64,000 nt of DNA from contig WNNJ02000462.1 of assembly GCA_012934845.2 (NCBI GenBank), positions 1-64,000 on the forward strand, written 5' to 3'. This DNA comes from Pomphorhynchus laevis (lineage: Eukaryota; Acanthocephala; Palaeacanthocephala; Echinorhynchida; Pomphorhynchidae). The position numbers and the translations under genes were made by a program. This document shows, one piece after another, positions 9,934-20,419 of this stretch (its first letter is position 1; the number at the start of each line of letters is the position of its first letter). A model generated the notes under the pieces. The model did not search any database. It saw nothing but the letters and a program-made list of their open reading frames with translations, and had not been told where the DNA came from.

Positions 9934-10443
9934 TTATGTTATTATACTACTTCTGCCAATTCCTTGTACCACGTCATTCAATCCTAATGGGTACATGGAA
10001 TTAAGCGTTTTAATCCAAAAATCTTCTTTTTCTAATAGTTTTTGATTTAATATTGAAATGTTTTCTTCGATAATATGTTCTAAAATAAATAATTTACAGT
10101 TTTTAATATCATGTCCTATTAATCTCATATGTTTATGAAATATAGTTTGACTATTATGCTGTATATTATATATGTGTTGCCTAAACCTAGTTTTTAACAT
10201 TTGATATGTTTTTCCTATATATTGCAATCCACATGTGCATTGTATTAGATACACTACACCTGCGGTATTGCAGTTACAATTATTATTAATATTTAATGAA
10301 AAACATTTGTTTGTCGTATTACTTACGATACAATTATTATTATTTATAACATCACAAACTATACAATTTTTTCTGTTACATTTAAAAGATCTAAAATTGA
10401 AATCATTAGTACTTACGTATTTTTCCAATATGGTTGAGTACAT
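9934..10443 (-). CDS. Naiad-type GIY-YIG endonuclease domain (N-terminal part of a Penelope-like ORF)
   Basis: A 169-residue open stretch. It begins with a cysteine cluster (CNRKNCIVCDV, then CNCN), then the GIY-YIG core GVVYLIQCTCGLQYIGKTY, followed by R and H (LKTRFRQHIYNI) and an E-rich end (ILEHIIEEN, LEKEDFWIKTL). The same domain precedes the RT at 50.3 kb, so this is the N-terminal domain of that polyprotein. The RT part is missing downstream. The nuclease is expected to nick target DNA to prime reverse transcription. The frame is uninterrupted, unlike its sibling at 50.3 kb. Confidence 0.85.
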   Translation of the reverse strand: MYSTILEKYVSTNDFNFRSFKCNRKNCIVCDVINNNNCIVSNTTNKCFSLNINNNCNCNTAGVVYLIQCTCGLQYIGKTYQMLKTRFRQHIYNIQHNSQTIFHKHMRLIGHDIKNCKLFILEHIIEENISILNQKLLEKEDFWIKTLNSMYPLGLNDVVQGIGRSSIIT

Positions 10444-10690
10444 GTAACTTTTAAGTAAATTTTTAACGTTGCTTTTTCGGTGTCGCCACCTAGTTTAGTT
10501 GACTCGGACTAAACTTACAACGGGCAATCCAGTAGCATCTGACAGGGCCTGCCCTGCTTAAGGCAGTTGCAGGCTGTAACAAGATCTATAAAGATCTACC
10601 ACCTTCACTTCACGCGCTACGCGACTTTACATTTCAAAGTGTAAACAGCTTTTGATGCAAACTTACCCTTTTTTAAAGATCATTTATAAG
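10444..10690 (-). promoter_or_regulatory. Structured 5' leader of the Naiad-type element, copy 1
   Basis: GC-richer than its surroundings and closely matching 50030-50290. It holds a hairpin GTTTAGT/ACTAAAC (about 10491-10514) and GGTGGCGACACC (about 10480-10491), a four-pair stem capped by the GNRA tetraloop GCGA. It also holds AGATCTTTATAGATCT (10582-10597) and a GGGCA/TGCCC pairing (about 10522-10556). Such leaders in related retroelements act in transcription start, RNA processing or translation. The role here is unknown. Confidence 0.65.
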
Positions 10691-10694
10691 AAAT

Positions 10695-10860
10695 AGAAAA
10701 ATTAAATTCATCAAACTTGCTTGAAAATTAGTAGAAAAATAGTAGTATCAATAATACATAGTTTCAGTATTTCTGACAGAGTTTGTTACCGAGAAAACAA
10801 AGTTCACAGGTCAATAATATCTCAGCATAATAATCAGATCACTAACGAAGACTACGAATT
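10695..10860 (+). repeat. Terminal repeat family X, copy 1
   Basis: About 150 bp shared with 39400-39910 (interrupted) and 54643-54830 (minus). Landmarks are cttgcttgaaaattag, ttcagtatttctgacagag, gagaaaacaaagt and an end related to cagataactgagtctacg. The same end motif closes the Naiad-type elements, so X is probably a second kind of terminal repeat of this family. It sits just 5' of copy 1 of the leader. Confidence 0.6.
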
Positions 10861-12340
10861 TTATATTCAATATCGATTAAAAATAATTATAAATAAAATA
10901 AAAAAAATAAAAATAGTAATAAATAATTATTATTTATTTTTAAAAACGTCTAAAAAATGACTACCGCGATTAGCCGAGATATGATCGAAATGTTCTTTAT
11001 AAAATTTACTTTGTAGCATGTTTAGGACTTTACTTAGCTATTTGTTTTAATACTGCTTAGTGTATTTTTATATATTTCAAATATATTACACAAAATATTT
11101 TATATTTATGATATATTAAATTTCAAATATTTATTTCTCAAATAATTATCTAGTATTTTAAAGTATTTAAAAATTTCTGATCATATCTATATATAACAAT
11201 GTTGAATAGATTACTTATTTAATTGAATATAATATTATTGAGTGATGTTTTATATTATTTGGTACAAAATATATTCTCAAAAAGTATTTAAAAAATCTGA
11301 TAACAGCAGTTTATACAGATTCATATCAGATTTATATTAGATTTTGAGATTCTTACTATAATTTTAAATTCTCGGCAGTTCATCTAGCTTACTTTAATTT
11401 TAATTCTGATACATATTATTTATTAATTCACAAAATTAAATTTAAAAATAGAAAATTTAAAAACTTTACTTAGCAGGAATGAAATAATTATGAAATAAAT
11501 ATATATTATATATCATTAAATATTAAATAATATTGTATTAATCGTAAATAAACGTATTTTTAGCAGGAATGCAATAATTATAAAATAATTATATTATATA
11601 TCATTAAATATTAAATAATAATGAATTAATATTAAATAAAAATATAAAGCGTATTTTAAATTAATCAATTCTAGATAACATGTTTGTCATAAATTTGGTT
11701 AAATCTTAGAAAGTAATTAAATGTTTATTACGCAAGCATTCATTGTTGTAATCAATTATTCCAATCATTTTATCTGAACATTTGGAAAATATTCATATGA
11801 AATTGTATTATGATCGGTAGAGATTGCAAGATAAAATCAAATTCAAAAAAGTAAAAAGTGCGATTAAAAGCTTACAGGACAATCAGCTTACAGGATTAAA
11901 AGCTTACAGGATTAGCAGAAATGCAATAAATTAAAGAACTTTATTTCTTAATAACTCAATTTCCCTATTCTTGATTTTGTATTAAATATGAACCAAAATA
12001 ATTTCAAAACCAAAAAGAAAATTTTTTTTTAATTATAATCTTTAGAAATTAAAAGGTCAGTTTCACTCAAAATTTTTGTTGATCGGATTTTTTGTTGATT
12101 TAGATTTTTTTATTGTCATAGAAATCTAAATTATAGAAAATATTAAGATGAAAATATTTATTTTTTAAAAAGTAAATGAATGTATATTTATTATTTATTC
12201 AACAAATTTATATTTTTTAATTTATAAATTAAAATAGTTAGACTAAGTTAATTGATATGATATATCCTGTTTATTGCACAAAACGAAAATAATTGTTATT
12301 TGTTTTGAAATGAAGAATTTTGACATCAAACTAGAACAAA
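10861..12340. other. AT-rich DNA with a 92-bp-period repeat
   Basis: The block agcaggaatg... at about 11472-11540 recurs at about 11563-11631. No gene or RNA is visible otherwise. Confidence 0.5.
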
Positions 12341-12342
12341 TC

Positions 12343-12780
12343 ATATCAGCTAACTGAATCTACGAATTCTATACTTTTTATAAATAAAAAATAATGCAAA
12401 ATAGAAAATTAAAATTTAAAATTGGAATTTAAAAATTATTCAATTTTTACGAATTGACTAATAAATGATAAACGATGTATCCGGATGTGAATTTGTGGTC
12501 ATCAGGAGAACTGATGACCACAATTTTATTTTAATTTAATTTTATAAATTAACAATAATGCTAAATAAAAATAATTAATTAAGAAATAATTAATTAAATT
12601 ATATAAAATTTTATTAAAAAATAAATCATTAAAAATAAAAAATAAATTTTCATGATTTGACTAATAAATAAAAGACGATGTATAAGAATAAGGATTAGAG
12701 TTCATCAGGAGGAATTGCAATGTTATCAGGTTTCGTCCCTTATTCCTCGACCCAACATAGCAGCGAGGCTAAATGCATGC
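12343..12780 (-). repeat. Two tandem end repeats (pLTR-like) of a Naiad-type element
   Basis: The end sequence, starting from the cagctaactgaatctacg motif and running to the GTCATCAG box, is present twice in the same direction (12343-12530 and about 12545-12780). Tandem partial end repeats are typical of Penelope-like elements. The first copy ends in a hairpin with 13-bp perfect arms and a 5-nt loop (12493-12523) centred on the CTGATGA box. Confidence 0.65.
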
Positions 12781-12844
12781 TAATGACGTATTTCCTCTGA
12801 TTAAATTTGATTATCTAATGTATCTTATTATAATGCAAAGTATA

Positions 12845-13785
12845 TTATTTATTATCCATCCATAAAAATTTGCCACTTAAGAGTTTAAATTTATTCTGTA
12901 TATTATTGTGTTGATTTATATATTTTACTATTTGCTGCTTGATGTTATTTTTATAGTAACCTAGTTTAAAATATGTATCTATTAAATTATTTAAATGATT
13001 TTGAAGAAAGCCAATATCATTACATATTGTTGCAATTCTTAAAATTTCATTATTTAATGTATTATATTTTATATTATATGGTATGCATGAATGCTCATGC
13101 AAAAATATGTTTCTTGTAAATTTAAATATGTCATCTTTACGATATAAATTAATAGTAGTTTTAGTTAATGTTAATTTAATGTTCATATCTAGATATACAC
13201 CCTCTTTATCATTAATATTGGTTTTATTAATAATGAGGCTACATGGATAAATGTGCTCACTAATTGAATGAAAATTATTAGAATTAAATACACATATATC
13301 ATCAATGTATCGAAACATATATTTCATATATTTATATAGTTTAGATTTAGTTTTTACACAGTTATGAACAAATTCATATTCTATAAAGCTTAAAAACAAG
13401 TCAAGCTATAATTGGGCTACTATTACCACCCATTGGAACACCTTTTACTTGTCTAAATATAGATGTCCCTACTTTTAAATAATTTTGATTTATCAAAATA
13501 TTTAAGGATTCTAATAATTCAATTTTATCCATATATTTATATTTACTTGATGGTTTAATTTTTGTTAGATAGGCGTTATAATTATAACATATATATGTAT
13601 ATCTTTTTCCCGATATAAGATTAATAAATTTTTCTAATGCATCTTTAATATCTGCTAAATCTAGATTTGTATAAAGCGTACTAAAATCGTAAGTATTAAT
13701 ATTCTGAAAATTTATTCCTTTTGTGTATTAAATAATTTTGATTTATTAAAATATTTAAGGATTATAGTAATTCAATTTTATCCAT
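12845..13785 (-). mobile_element. Naiad-type Penelope-like RT, 5'-truncated
   Basis: Minus-strand RT with a 184-residue open stretch (12845-13399) covering FRYIDDICVF (catalytic YIDD) through the conserved end SGKFLWMDNK, which precedes the stop. The preceding motif VPMGG-NSSP is readable at 13400-13460 and the upstream RT part to about 13730. Bases 13728-13785 repeat the segment found at 13478-13535, so the 5' end is a join of two copies. The GIY-YIG part is absent. Confidence 0.85.
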
Positions 13786-15179
13786 ATGTTTGCACGGTGG
13801 TTGCCTAACAATAATCTTTTGAACTTGATAATTATTGTGAATTTTAAATTAGGTTAATTATTCTATTTCTAATGACCGAAAACAATATTTACATTTGCTT
13901 ATAACATTTGTTTTTACCTTTTTGAAATCAAGTTTTTTAGCAGGACAAAAGCAATTTCAAATTATTAATGACCAAGGAAACTCGTCATTTTCCTGGTGTT
14001 GTCATGACCAGCGAAACTAAATTAAATATTAAAAACATTAAAATTTTTCAATGTTTGGAAAAATTGTCTGGAAATCTTATTTAGAAAAGACGTCTGGGGG
14101 CAAATATTTGCCCAGTAGACAGTTATGATAACGCCTACAGAGTATACATGCTAGTTGCCGGGTGTACTGGAAATTAATTGTTGCTGGATATGCATTAGTG
14201 ATAATAAAAAAGCCTTGTCTACTTTAATAGTCTAGTTTAAAACCTTGTCCCTTTTATTATAGATAAAATACATATTACAGATACATATAGGCAGATGGAA
14301 ACACAAATGAAAGGTTAGAGGGAAAGCATTATAAATTCGAAGTGAAATTTGGCAAATTATAAGTATTGATGTGAATGAAATTTCAGCATGTTGTAATCAT
14401 ATGACTAACCTTTTTCCCGAGCTCTGTACATTGTGATTGCATTATTGTGCAATAGTACACAATTCTTCCTAAATTATCGTGAAGAAATTACAGATCGTTG
14501 TGTGTGCTTAACAACTGATCAATTAGTTGCGGTAATTTGATATAACAAAAGACGGGTGTAAGCAAATGAGACAAAGTAACAGATGAATAGAAATTGGCAA
14601 TAAAATTAATCATTAGAAACCTCACTCTAATATAATTTAATTTGCTAAAATATATTTTTGATTGAAGAAGAAATTGAATAGAAATTTCTGAACAAATTTT
14701 TGGCTGATAAAACGTATTTAACTTTGATCTGAATGTAACCCGTATTTAATTTGACTTAATTAAACAACTTGAAACATTCGTTTTAAATAGACTTTATCGC
14801 TCTAGGATATTACCAAAACAATTTTTGCAGTTACAAATTGAAATGCTCATACACACAATAAAAAACTTTTATAAATGAGTTCACCATCAACATCAGTGCC
14901 GTGATGCTCTTTTGTTCTGTAATTACACGATTTCACTGTGTAAGCTTAAGGATATAAAAATGTTAAAAAGAATAAAACGTGAATTAACCACAAATTAAAA
15001 AAATAAAAAATTTAAATTAGTAAAAGTAAATAAAATAAAATAAAACTCCAATTTAATTATTTATATATTAAAAAATAAAAATAAATTAAATTAAATGAAT
15101 ATTACTGAACCAAATAAAATAAATTAAACCGAACTTAGAGTATACGACTTCGATGAATCACTGTAACTTTAAATCTACT
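13786..15179. other. Intergenic, nothing recognised
   Basis: AT-rich with a few mixed-composition stretches (about 14080-14250, 14340-14560). I find no coding frame with recognisable similarity, no RNA gene and no clear repeat. Confidence 0.45.
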
Positions 15180-16130
15180 TAAAATAGTGCTTTTGCATTT
15201 TTTATAGCCAACCTCTCTAAACATACCCTAGTATCTTTATCTGGGCAGGCATGGATTATTTTACATTTATCTATGTCCAACATATGTAAGATTTCACGTA
15301 CATGTTGCGTACAACACATTTAATATTTTTAGGATCCATACAAGTGCGGGCTACTCAATTAGCCTATCACGTAGGGCTCTCCCTGTCTGTCATATATAGC
15401 CCAAATGACAGGATGATCAGAGTATATGATACACCGTTCGGTGAGTCTCTCTCTTAGATTTCGTTAAAACCTACTTACCTTTTTGATACCTGCACAAACA
15501 TAAAGGAACAACGTTTAAACCTTGAGATTTATTCTATTACACGCCTGTTTAATGTGCGAGTTTACCATATTATTATTTGAGGGCAGATTTATGTAAACCT
15601 TCTTTTCATTTTGCTATCTGCTAGATGTTGTTTGGGCATTTAATGTTTTCCTCATTATTGTTGGTGAAAAGCCTCTATCCAGGAAAATGTCAAGCACGTG
15701 CTTATCTTTAATTAGATGCAGTGGCTTCGTACTCCAATATCTAGATAATTAACCGATCTCAATGAGTATGATCCGAATATAAAATGGCAGTGTGAGACTG
15801 AGTAAAACGGTAGCTTTCAATTCCTTGATGTCGCTCTCCATCGAGGTAATTCAGGAATTAGCACATCAATATACCGTATAGCCGGTATCTCCTCTTTTGT
15901 TAGTCGCTGGGAATTTGCAGCTCCAAAAACGCATAAGATCTCAGTCCTCCGAGCACAATTATTGTACCTCACACGCCTACTCTATCGTGTATATCAGATA
16001 ATTCCTACTCTATCATGTATATCATATATGGTCGGTTCTAACGGGCTACCCATTGCTACGCCGTCTATCTAATTGTAAAACGTTCATTCAAAAGTAAAAT
16101 AGGCGTGTGAGGTACAATAATTCAGCAATA
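15180..16130. mobile_element. Scrambled canonical Penelope element (RT and C-terminal GIY-YIG)
   Basis: Three parts are readable. On minus, about 16030-16105 gives IDGVAMGSPLEPT, the RT motif of canonical Penelope. On plus, about 15816-15990 gives FQFLDVALHRGNSG and later KISVLRAQLL, the RT C-terminal segment. On minus, about 15180-15480 gives a GIY-YIG domain (QTGRALRDRLIE, then LHMLDIDKCKI). The middle part is thus inverted relative to both flanks. The inverted repeat aggcgtgtgaggtacaataa (15964-15984 against 16090-16112) marks the inversion. The element is long dead. Confidence 0.75.
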
Positions 16131-16384
16131 TTGTCCATTCATTGTTATTTACGTGCCATACAACTGTTTGTCAAAAGCTCAGATGCCATTACTATGACTC
16201 GATTAAGTGGAACATGTGAAGAGTAATACCACAACAGCTGACACCATTATGTACTGTCTAGGCAAACTCAATGCTTTGAGTTGAAGTACAAAATCATACA
16301 CAACCTTAACAATGTATTTTCAGCTAGTATAAATCGTAGTCCTAAGGTAGCCATTGATTTATCTTGCTAAGCGTGGTTATATGA
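16131..16384. other. Short stretch, nothing recognised
   Basis: Mixed-composition DNA between the Penelope remnant and the LINE 3' end. It could be further Penelope sequence, but I cannot read a motif. Confidence 0.4.
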
Positions 16385-17443
16385 AAAACGATTTATTTTG
16401 TCATGGCAAATACGTGCCGGCGCACGCTTACATGACCACAACAAAACAAAAAATCTAAATCATGTTTCGAGGATGTGTGTACGGAGGCGGCATTTGAATG
16501 CAATAAAGGAGAGATAGCGCCGGACGTCGAGTGTGAGCTGATTCCAGGCGAGTGGGTCGGCGACGAGGAAGGATCGGAGACCGTAGTTGTTGGAGTAATT
16601 GGGAACGTAGAGTAAGAGGGAATTACGGGAACGCGGTGATAGAGAGGTGAGACGAGTGTCGTCTAAGAAAAGGAGGTGGATTAATGATTGGGAGTCGACA
16701 GCAATGAGACGATAAGTTACGAGAAGAAGGTGACATTTGATGCGGACGTGGATGTTATGCCAGAAGAGTTGATCAATATATGTAGATGTGTTTCAAGCGA
16801 CGGAGACGTATGAGCACTCGAAGGGCGAATTTGATGATACGTTGTAGGGTTAGGATGATAGATTTTGGAGAATTGGCAAAAATGCTGAGGCAGTAATCGA
16901 TTTTAGGGAAATGAAGCGATGAAAGAATAAACATACAGGAACGAAAGTCTATAAGAGGGCGGATACGGCGGATGTCACGGAGAATTAAGTTAGACAAGCG
17001 GACCTTGTCGCGGACGAGGGGTTTAAGGAAAAGGTGATCATCGAAATGGAAGCCTAAGAAAGTGAGATAGTGGACTACTAGGATGATTGATTATGCAAAC
17101 GATACAGGGGGAGGAGATATGCTAGGTTGACTGGGGGATCCACATTATTTTAGACTTGTATGGGTTTAGAACGAGAAGAAGATGGGAGAGACGTTTGTAA
17201 ATAGAAGAAAGACAGTTTGAGGCAGAAATGCCGATATTGTGTATGCGATGTGCGGGTACATGAGCATAGATGAGGATGTCATCGGCGTATTGCATGAGCA
17301 TATATGAGGATGTCATCGGCGTATTGCATGATGTTAAAGGAGTAAGGTTTGATAAACGGAGAGAGATCGCCTAGTAGAAGAGAGAAAAGCAAGGTTTTAG
17401 GATTGAACCTTGTGGGACCCAGCAGAAAATAGGCAGGAGAGGA
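16385..17443 (-). mobile_element. Jockey/CR1-type LINE (family B), 3' part
   Basis: Carries the last part of the RT ORF in several frames: YADDILIYAHVPAHRIHNIG (about 17230-17310), PYKSKIMWIP, and RLIDFRSCMF-like segments to the C-terminus. The family 3' UTR follows, with its hairpin near 16415-16435 and the end motif ATGGCAAA. The copy is broken by several frameshifts. The 5' side stops at about 17443, where Naiad-type RT begins. Confidence 0.8.
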
Positions 17444-18066
17444 TGATGATATATGTATTTTACTATTTTCTGCTTGATGTTATTTTTATAGTAACCTAGT
17501 TTAAAATATGTATCTATTAAATTATTTAAATGATTTTGAAGAAAGCCAAAATCATTGCATATTGTAGCGATTCTTAAAATTTCATTATTTAATGTATTAT
17601 ATTTTATATTATATAGTATGCATGAATGCTCATGCAAAAATATGTTTCTTGTAAATTTAAATATGTCATCTTTACGATATAAATTAATAGTAGTTTTAGT
17701 TAATGTTAATTTAATGTTCATATCTAAATATATACCCTCTTTATCATTAATATTGGTTTTATTAATAATGAGGCTACATGGATAAATTTGTTCGCTTATT
17801 GAATAAAAATCGCTATAATTAAATTCACATATATCATCAATGTATCGAAACATATATTTCATATATTTATATTGTTTAGATTTAGTTTTTACACAGTTAT
17901 GAACAAATTCATATTCTATAAAGCTTAAAAACAAGTAAGCTATAATTGGGCTACTATTACCACCCATTGGAACACCTTTTATTTGTCTAAATATATATGT
18001 ATCTACCTTTAAATAATTTTGATTTATCAAAATATTTAAGGATTCTATTAATTCAATTTTATCCAT
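17371..18066 (-). CDS. Chimeric open frame: Naiad-type RT joined in frame to a LINE RT
   Basis: 231 residues. About residues 1-205 are Naiad-type RT (MDKIELIESLNILINQNYLK, GVPMGGNSSP, FRYIDDIC, LDMNIKLTLTKT). At KIVKYIYHHPLLPIFCWVPQ the frame passes without a stop into the LINE-B RT (PIFCGVPQGS in intact copies). Both elements lie on the minus strand, so the join made a fused reading frame. The YIDD catalytic residues are intact. There is no evidence that it is expressed. Confidence 0.75.
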   Translation of the reverse strand: MDKIELIESLNILINQNYLKVDTYIFRQIKGVPMGGNSSPIIAYLFLSFIEYEFVHNCVKTKSKQYKYMKYMFRYIDDICEFNYSDFYSISEQIYPCSLIINKTNINDKEGIYLDMNIKLTLTKTTINLYRKDDIFKFTRNIFLHEHSCILYNIKYNTLNNEILRIATICNDFGFLQNHLNNLIDTYFKLGYYKNNIKQKIVKYIYHHPLLPIFCWVPQGSILKPCFSLFY

Positions 18067-18260
18067 ATATTTATATTTACTTGATGGTTTAATTTTTTAG
18101 ATATACGTTATAGTTATTATAACAAATATATGTATATCTTTTTCCGAATATAAGATTAATTAATTAACGCTTTTTTAATATATATACTAAATATAATGCA
18201 TTTTTAATATCTGCTAAATCTAGATTTGTATAAAGCATTATATATAATACATTATATAAT
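18067..18260 (-). mobile_element. Continuation of the Naiad-type RT upstream of the chimeric frame
   Basis: The TLYTNLDLADIK region of the RT can be followed to about 18235 in other frames, then dissolves into AT repeats. Confidence 0.6.
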
Positions 18261-18379
18261 GTATTATATTTAATAAGACTTTAAATAATACATGTAATAT
18301 GAATATGTAATTTAAATAAATATGTAATAAATTATTTAAATTATTTTAATGATTATGATATGATATATCAGAATTAAGA

Positions 18380-18620
18380 TTAGGGATAATCTAGATGAAC
18401 TGTTAATGTATTGAGTTTTCGAACCCTATTCATCGACTCGACATCGCTGCTGAGCCAAATACATTCTAATGATGTAAAATTCTGGTAAAATTTTATTATC
18501 CATCAAAGTTTTCCGGTAATGATTTTAAATTTATTTTTAATATTATTGTGTTGATTTATATTTTTAACTATTTTCTGTTTGATGGTATTTTTACAGTAAC
18601 CTAGTTTAAAAAAGTTTTAA
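18380..18620 (-). mobile_element. Old Naiad-type 3' end
   Basis: A diverged end repeat (about 18380-18480, tcgacatcgctgctgagcc and neighbours) is followed by the C-terminal RT coding relic (about 18490-18610). More diverged than other copies, hence older. Confidence 0.6.
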
Positions 18621-20419
18621 AGAGTAAAAAGAGTTATAAAGAGTAAAAATTAAATTGTTGGAAAAATACGCTATAACAAAAAATAAATAATTTAGATTTA
18701 AATGAATAAAATTTCATCTAAAAATAAATTATTTTTTTTAAATTTAATGATTAATTTAACAGTTAATTGTATGCTTTTAGATTACTGTCACCTGTATTAT
18801 TAATTGTAATACAATCAATAATACAATATTTTTGTGTAATATTATTACAATATTATTAATAATATTAATATTATAATATTATTAATATTATAATATTATT
18901 TCAATATTATTTGTGTAATAATACATGACGTGTAATATTTTAATCTGATAGAATAGAAGTAAACTTTATTACCTAAATATGATGTGATATAGCAACTAAG
19001 GTATAACGACGTGTTATAAATACATATATTTATATTTATATTGTGCAAAAATTAAAATTAAGCGTTTAACATTTGATATATTATTTATCTATAATGAATA
19101 GTTTCTAATACTGAGAACAGGTACAACTATTTTAAACAAAATAGGTTTTACCAATTACTCAGTTAATGATTTAACTTTGCGCTAAATCCCACAAATCGGC
19201 TTGCCTCTGTGACATTACAAAGTTGCATATATTTCGAGTGAATCAAAAGAAGACTGACACTCATATAAAAGGGTGTTCGCTATGATTTGGCATGTGAATA
19301 CTATTATTTTGAACTATCTGTTTCGTCACACTAGATGAACATATGGTGCAATTCTTTAAATTGAATTATTTAATGTATTATATTTAATATTGTCTGGTAT
19401 CTGAATAATTGGAAATTAACGTTGAGGATCAAGACAGCGATGTAATGCAGGCCTATTAAGATCCTGATTTAAAAATTATTTATATTATCGGGAAGTTATA
19501 ATATTTAAACACTTTAATTCAAGGCGCCAATCAGTAAAATTAATAATGTTTTGTCAGTATTTTCTAGAACAATTATGCAAGAACATTAATATTATTGCAT
19601 ATATGTAAAATATCGGTAATTAATAAAATATACTTAAAATTATTTGGGATGCATGAATCCTTATTATTAAGAATTCCTAGTTATTTCCGAATGTTGTAAA
19701 TTTCAAAAATTAAAGACCAAAAAGATGTTTTGTAGAATTCATTTGAATTAAAATACGAGTTGGTTTATTTTACATATTTGTGTATATGTTGGATAGTTAC
19801 AATTTATTTGTAACACACACTTTTCGCTTGACTTTATACTGGAAATAATAAAAGTGATTTGAATGTAATTTCTTTATGGATACGCCTTTCTTGTGTATTT
19901 AGTTTGCAAAATATATTTTTAATTCTTACCTTATCATAAAATATAACACGTTTTATTAGGTTATTAGAATCGTATTCTATTTGAAGAATGTACGCAGTGA
20001 ATAACGATCACCAGAGAGAATACTTCGTTGTAACAAATATCAAACATATAGTATACTGATAGCGATAATCAACTTTCCAAATTTATCATTATATTGCATA
20101 TGAGATTTTGTTGATATGCTGCATCTTAATTAATATACTTTATTTATTCAACAGAAGAATATTAATTTATTATTACCCCGACTGAGGGCTATTACGCGGA
20201 ATATAATGAAGTTTAGATACCTACCTGCGCACACGGAACCTTTAAAATGAAACTTTCTATATCGAGATATTAGCTACTTAAACTTTGTATAATATATTAA
20301 TTTGGTATCTCTTATGTTAATTGTAAATATATTTTTTAAGTTTTCAACTGTTTTAAGGTTGGTTTCCTACACCTTTTCAAAAAAAGGCTTTTTCATTGAA
20401 AAGATGAAAAATAAAATAA
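18621..20419. other. AT-rich DNA, nothing recognised
   Basis: Includes a dense ATTAATATTATAATATT block (about 18830-18910). No gene, RNA or element boundary is seen. Confidence 0.5.
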
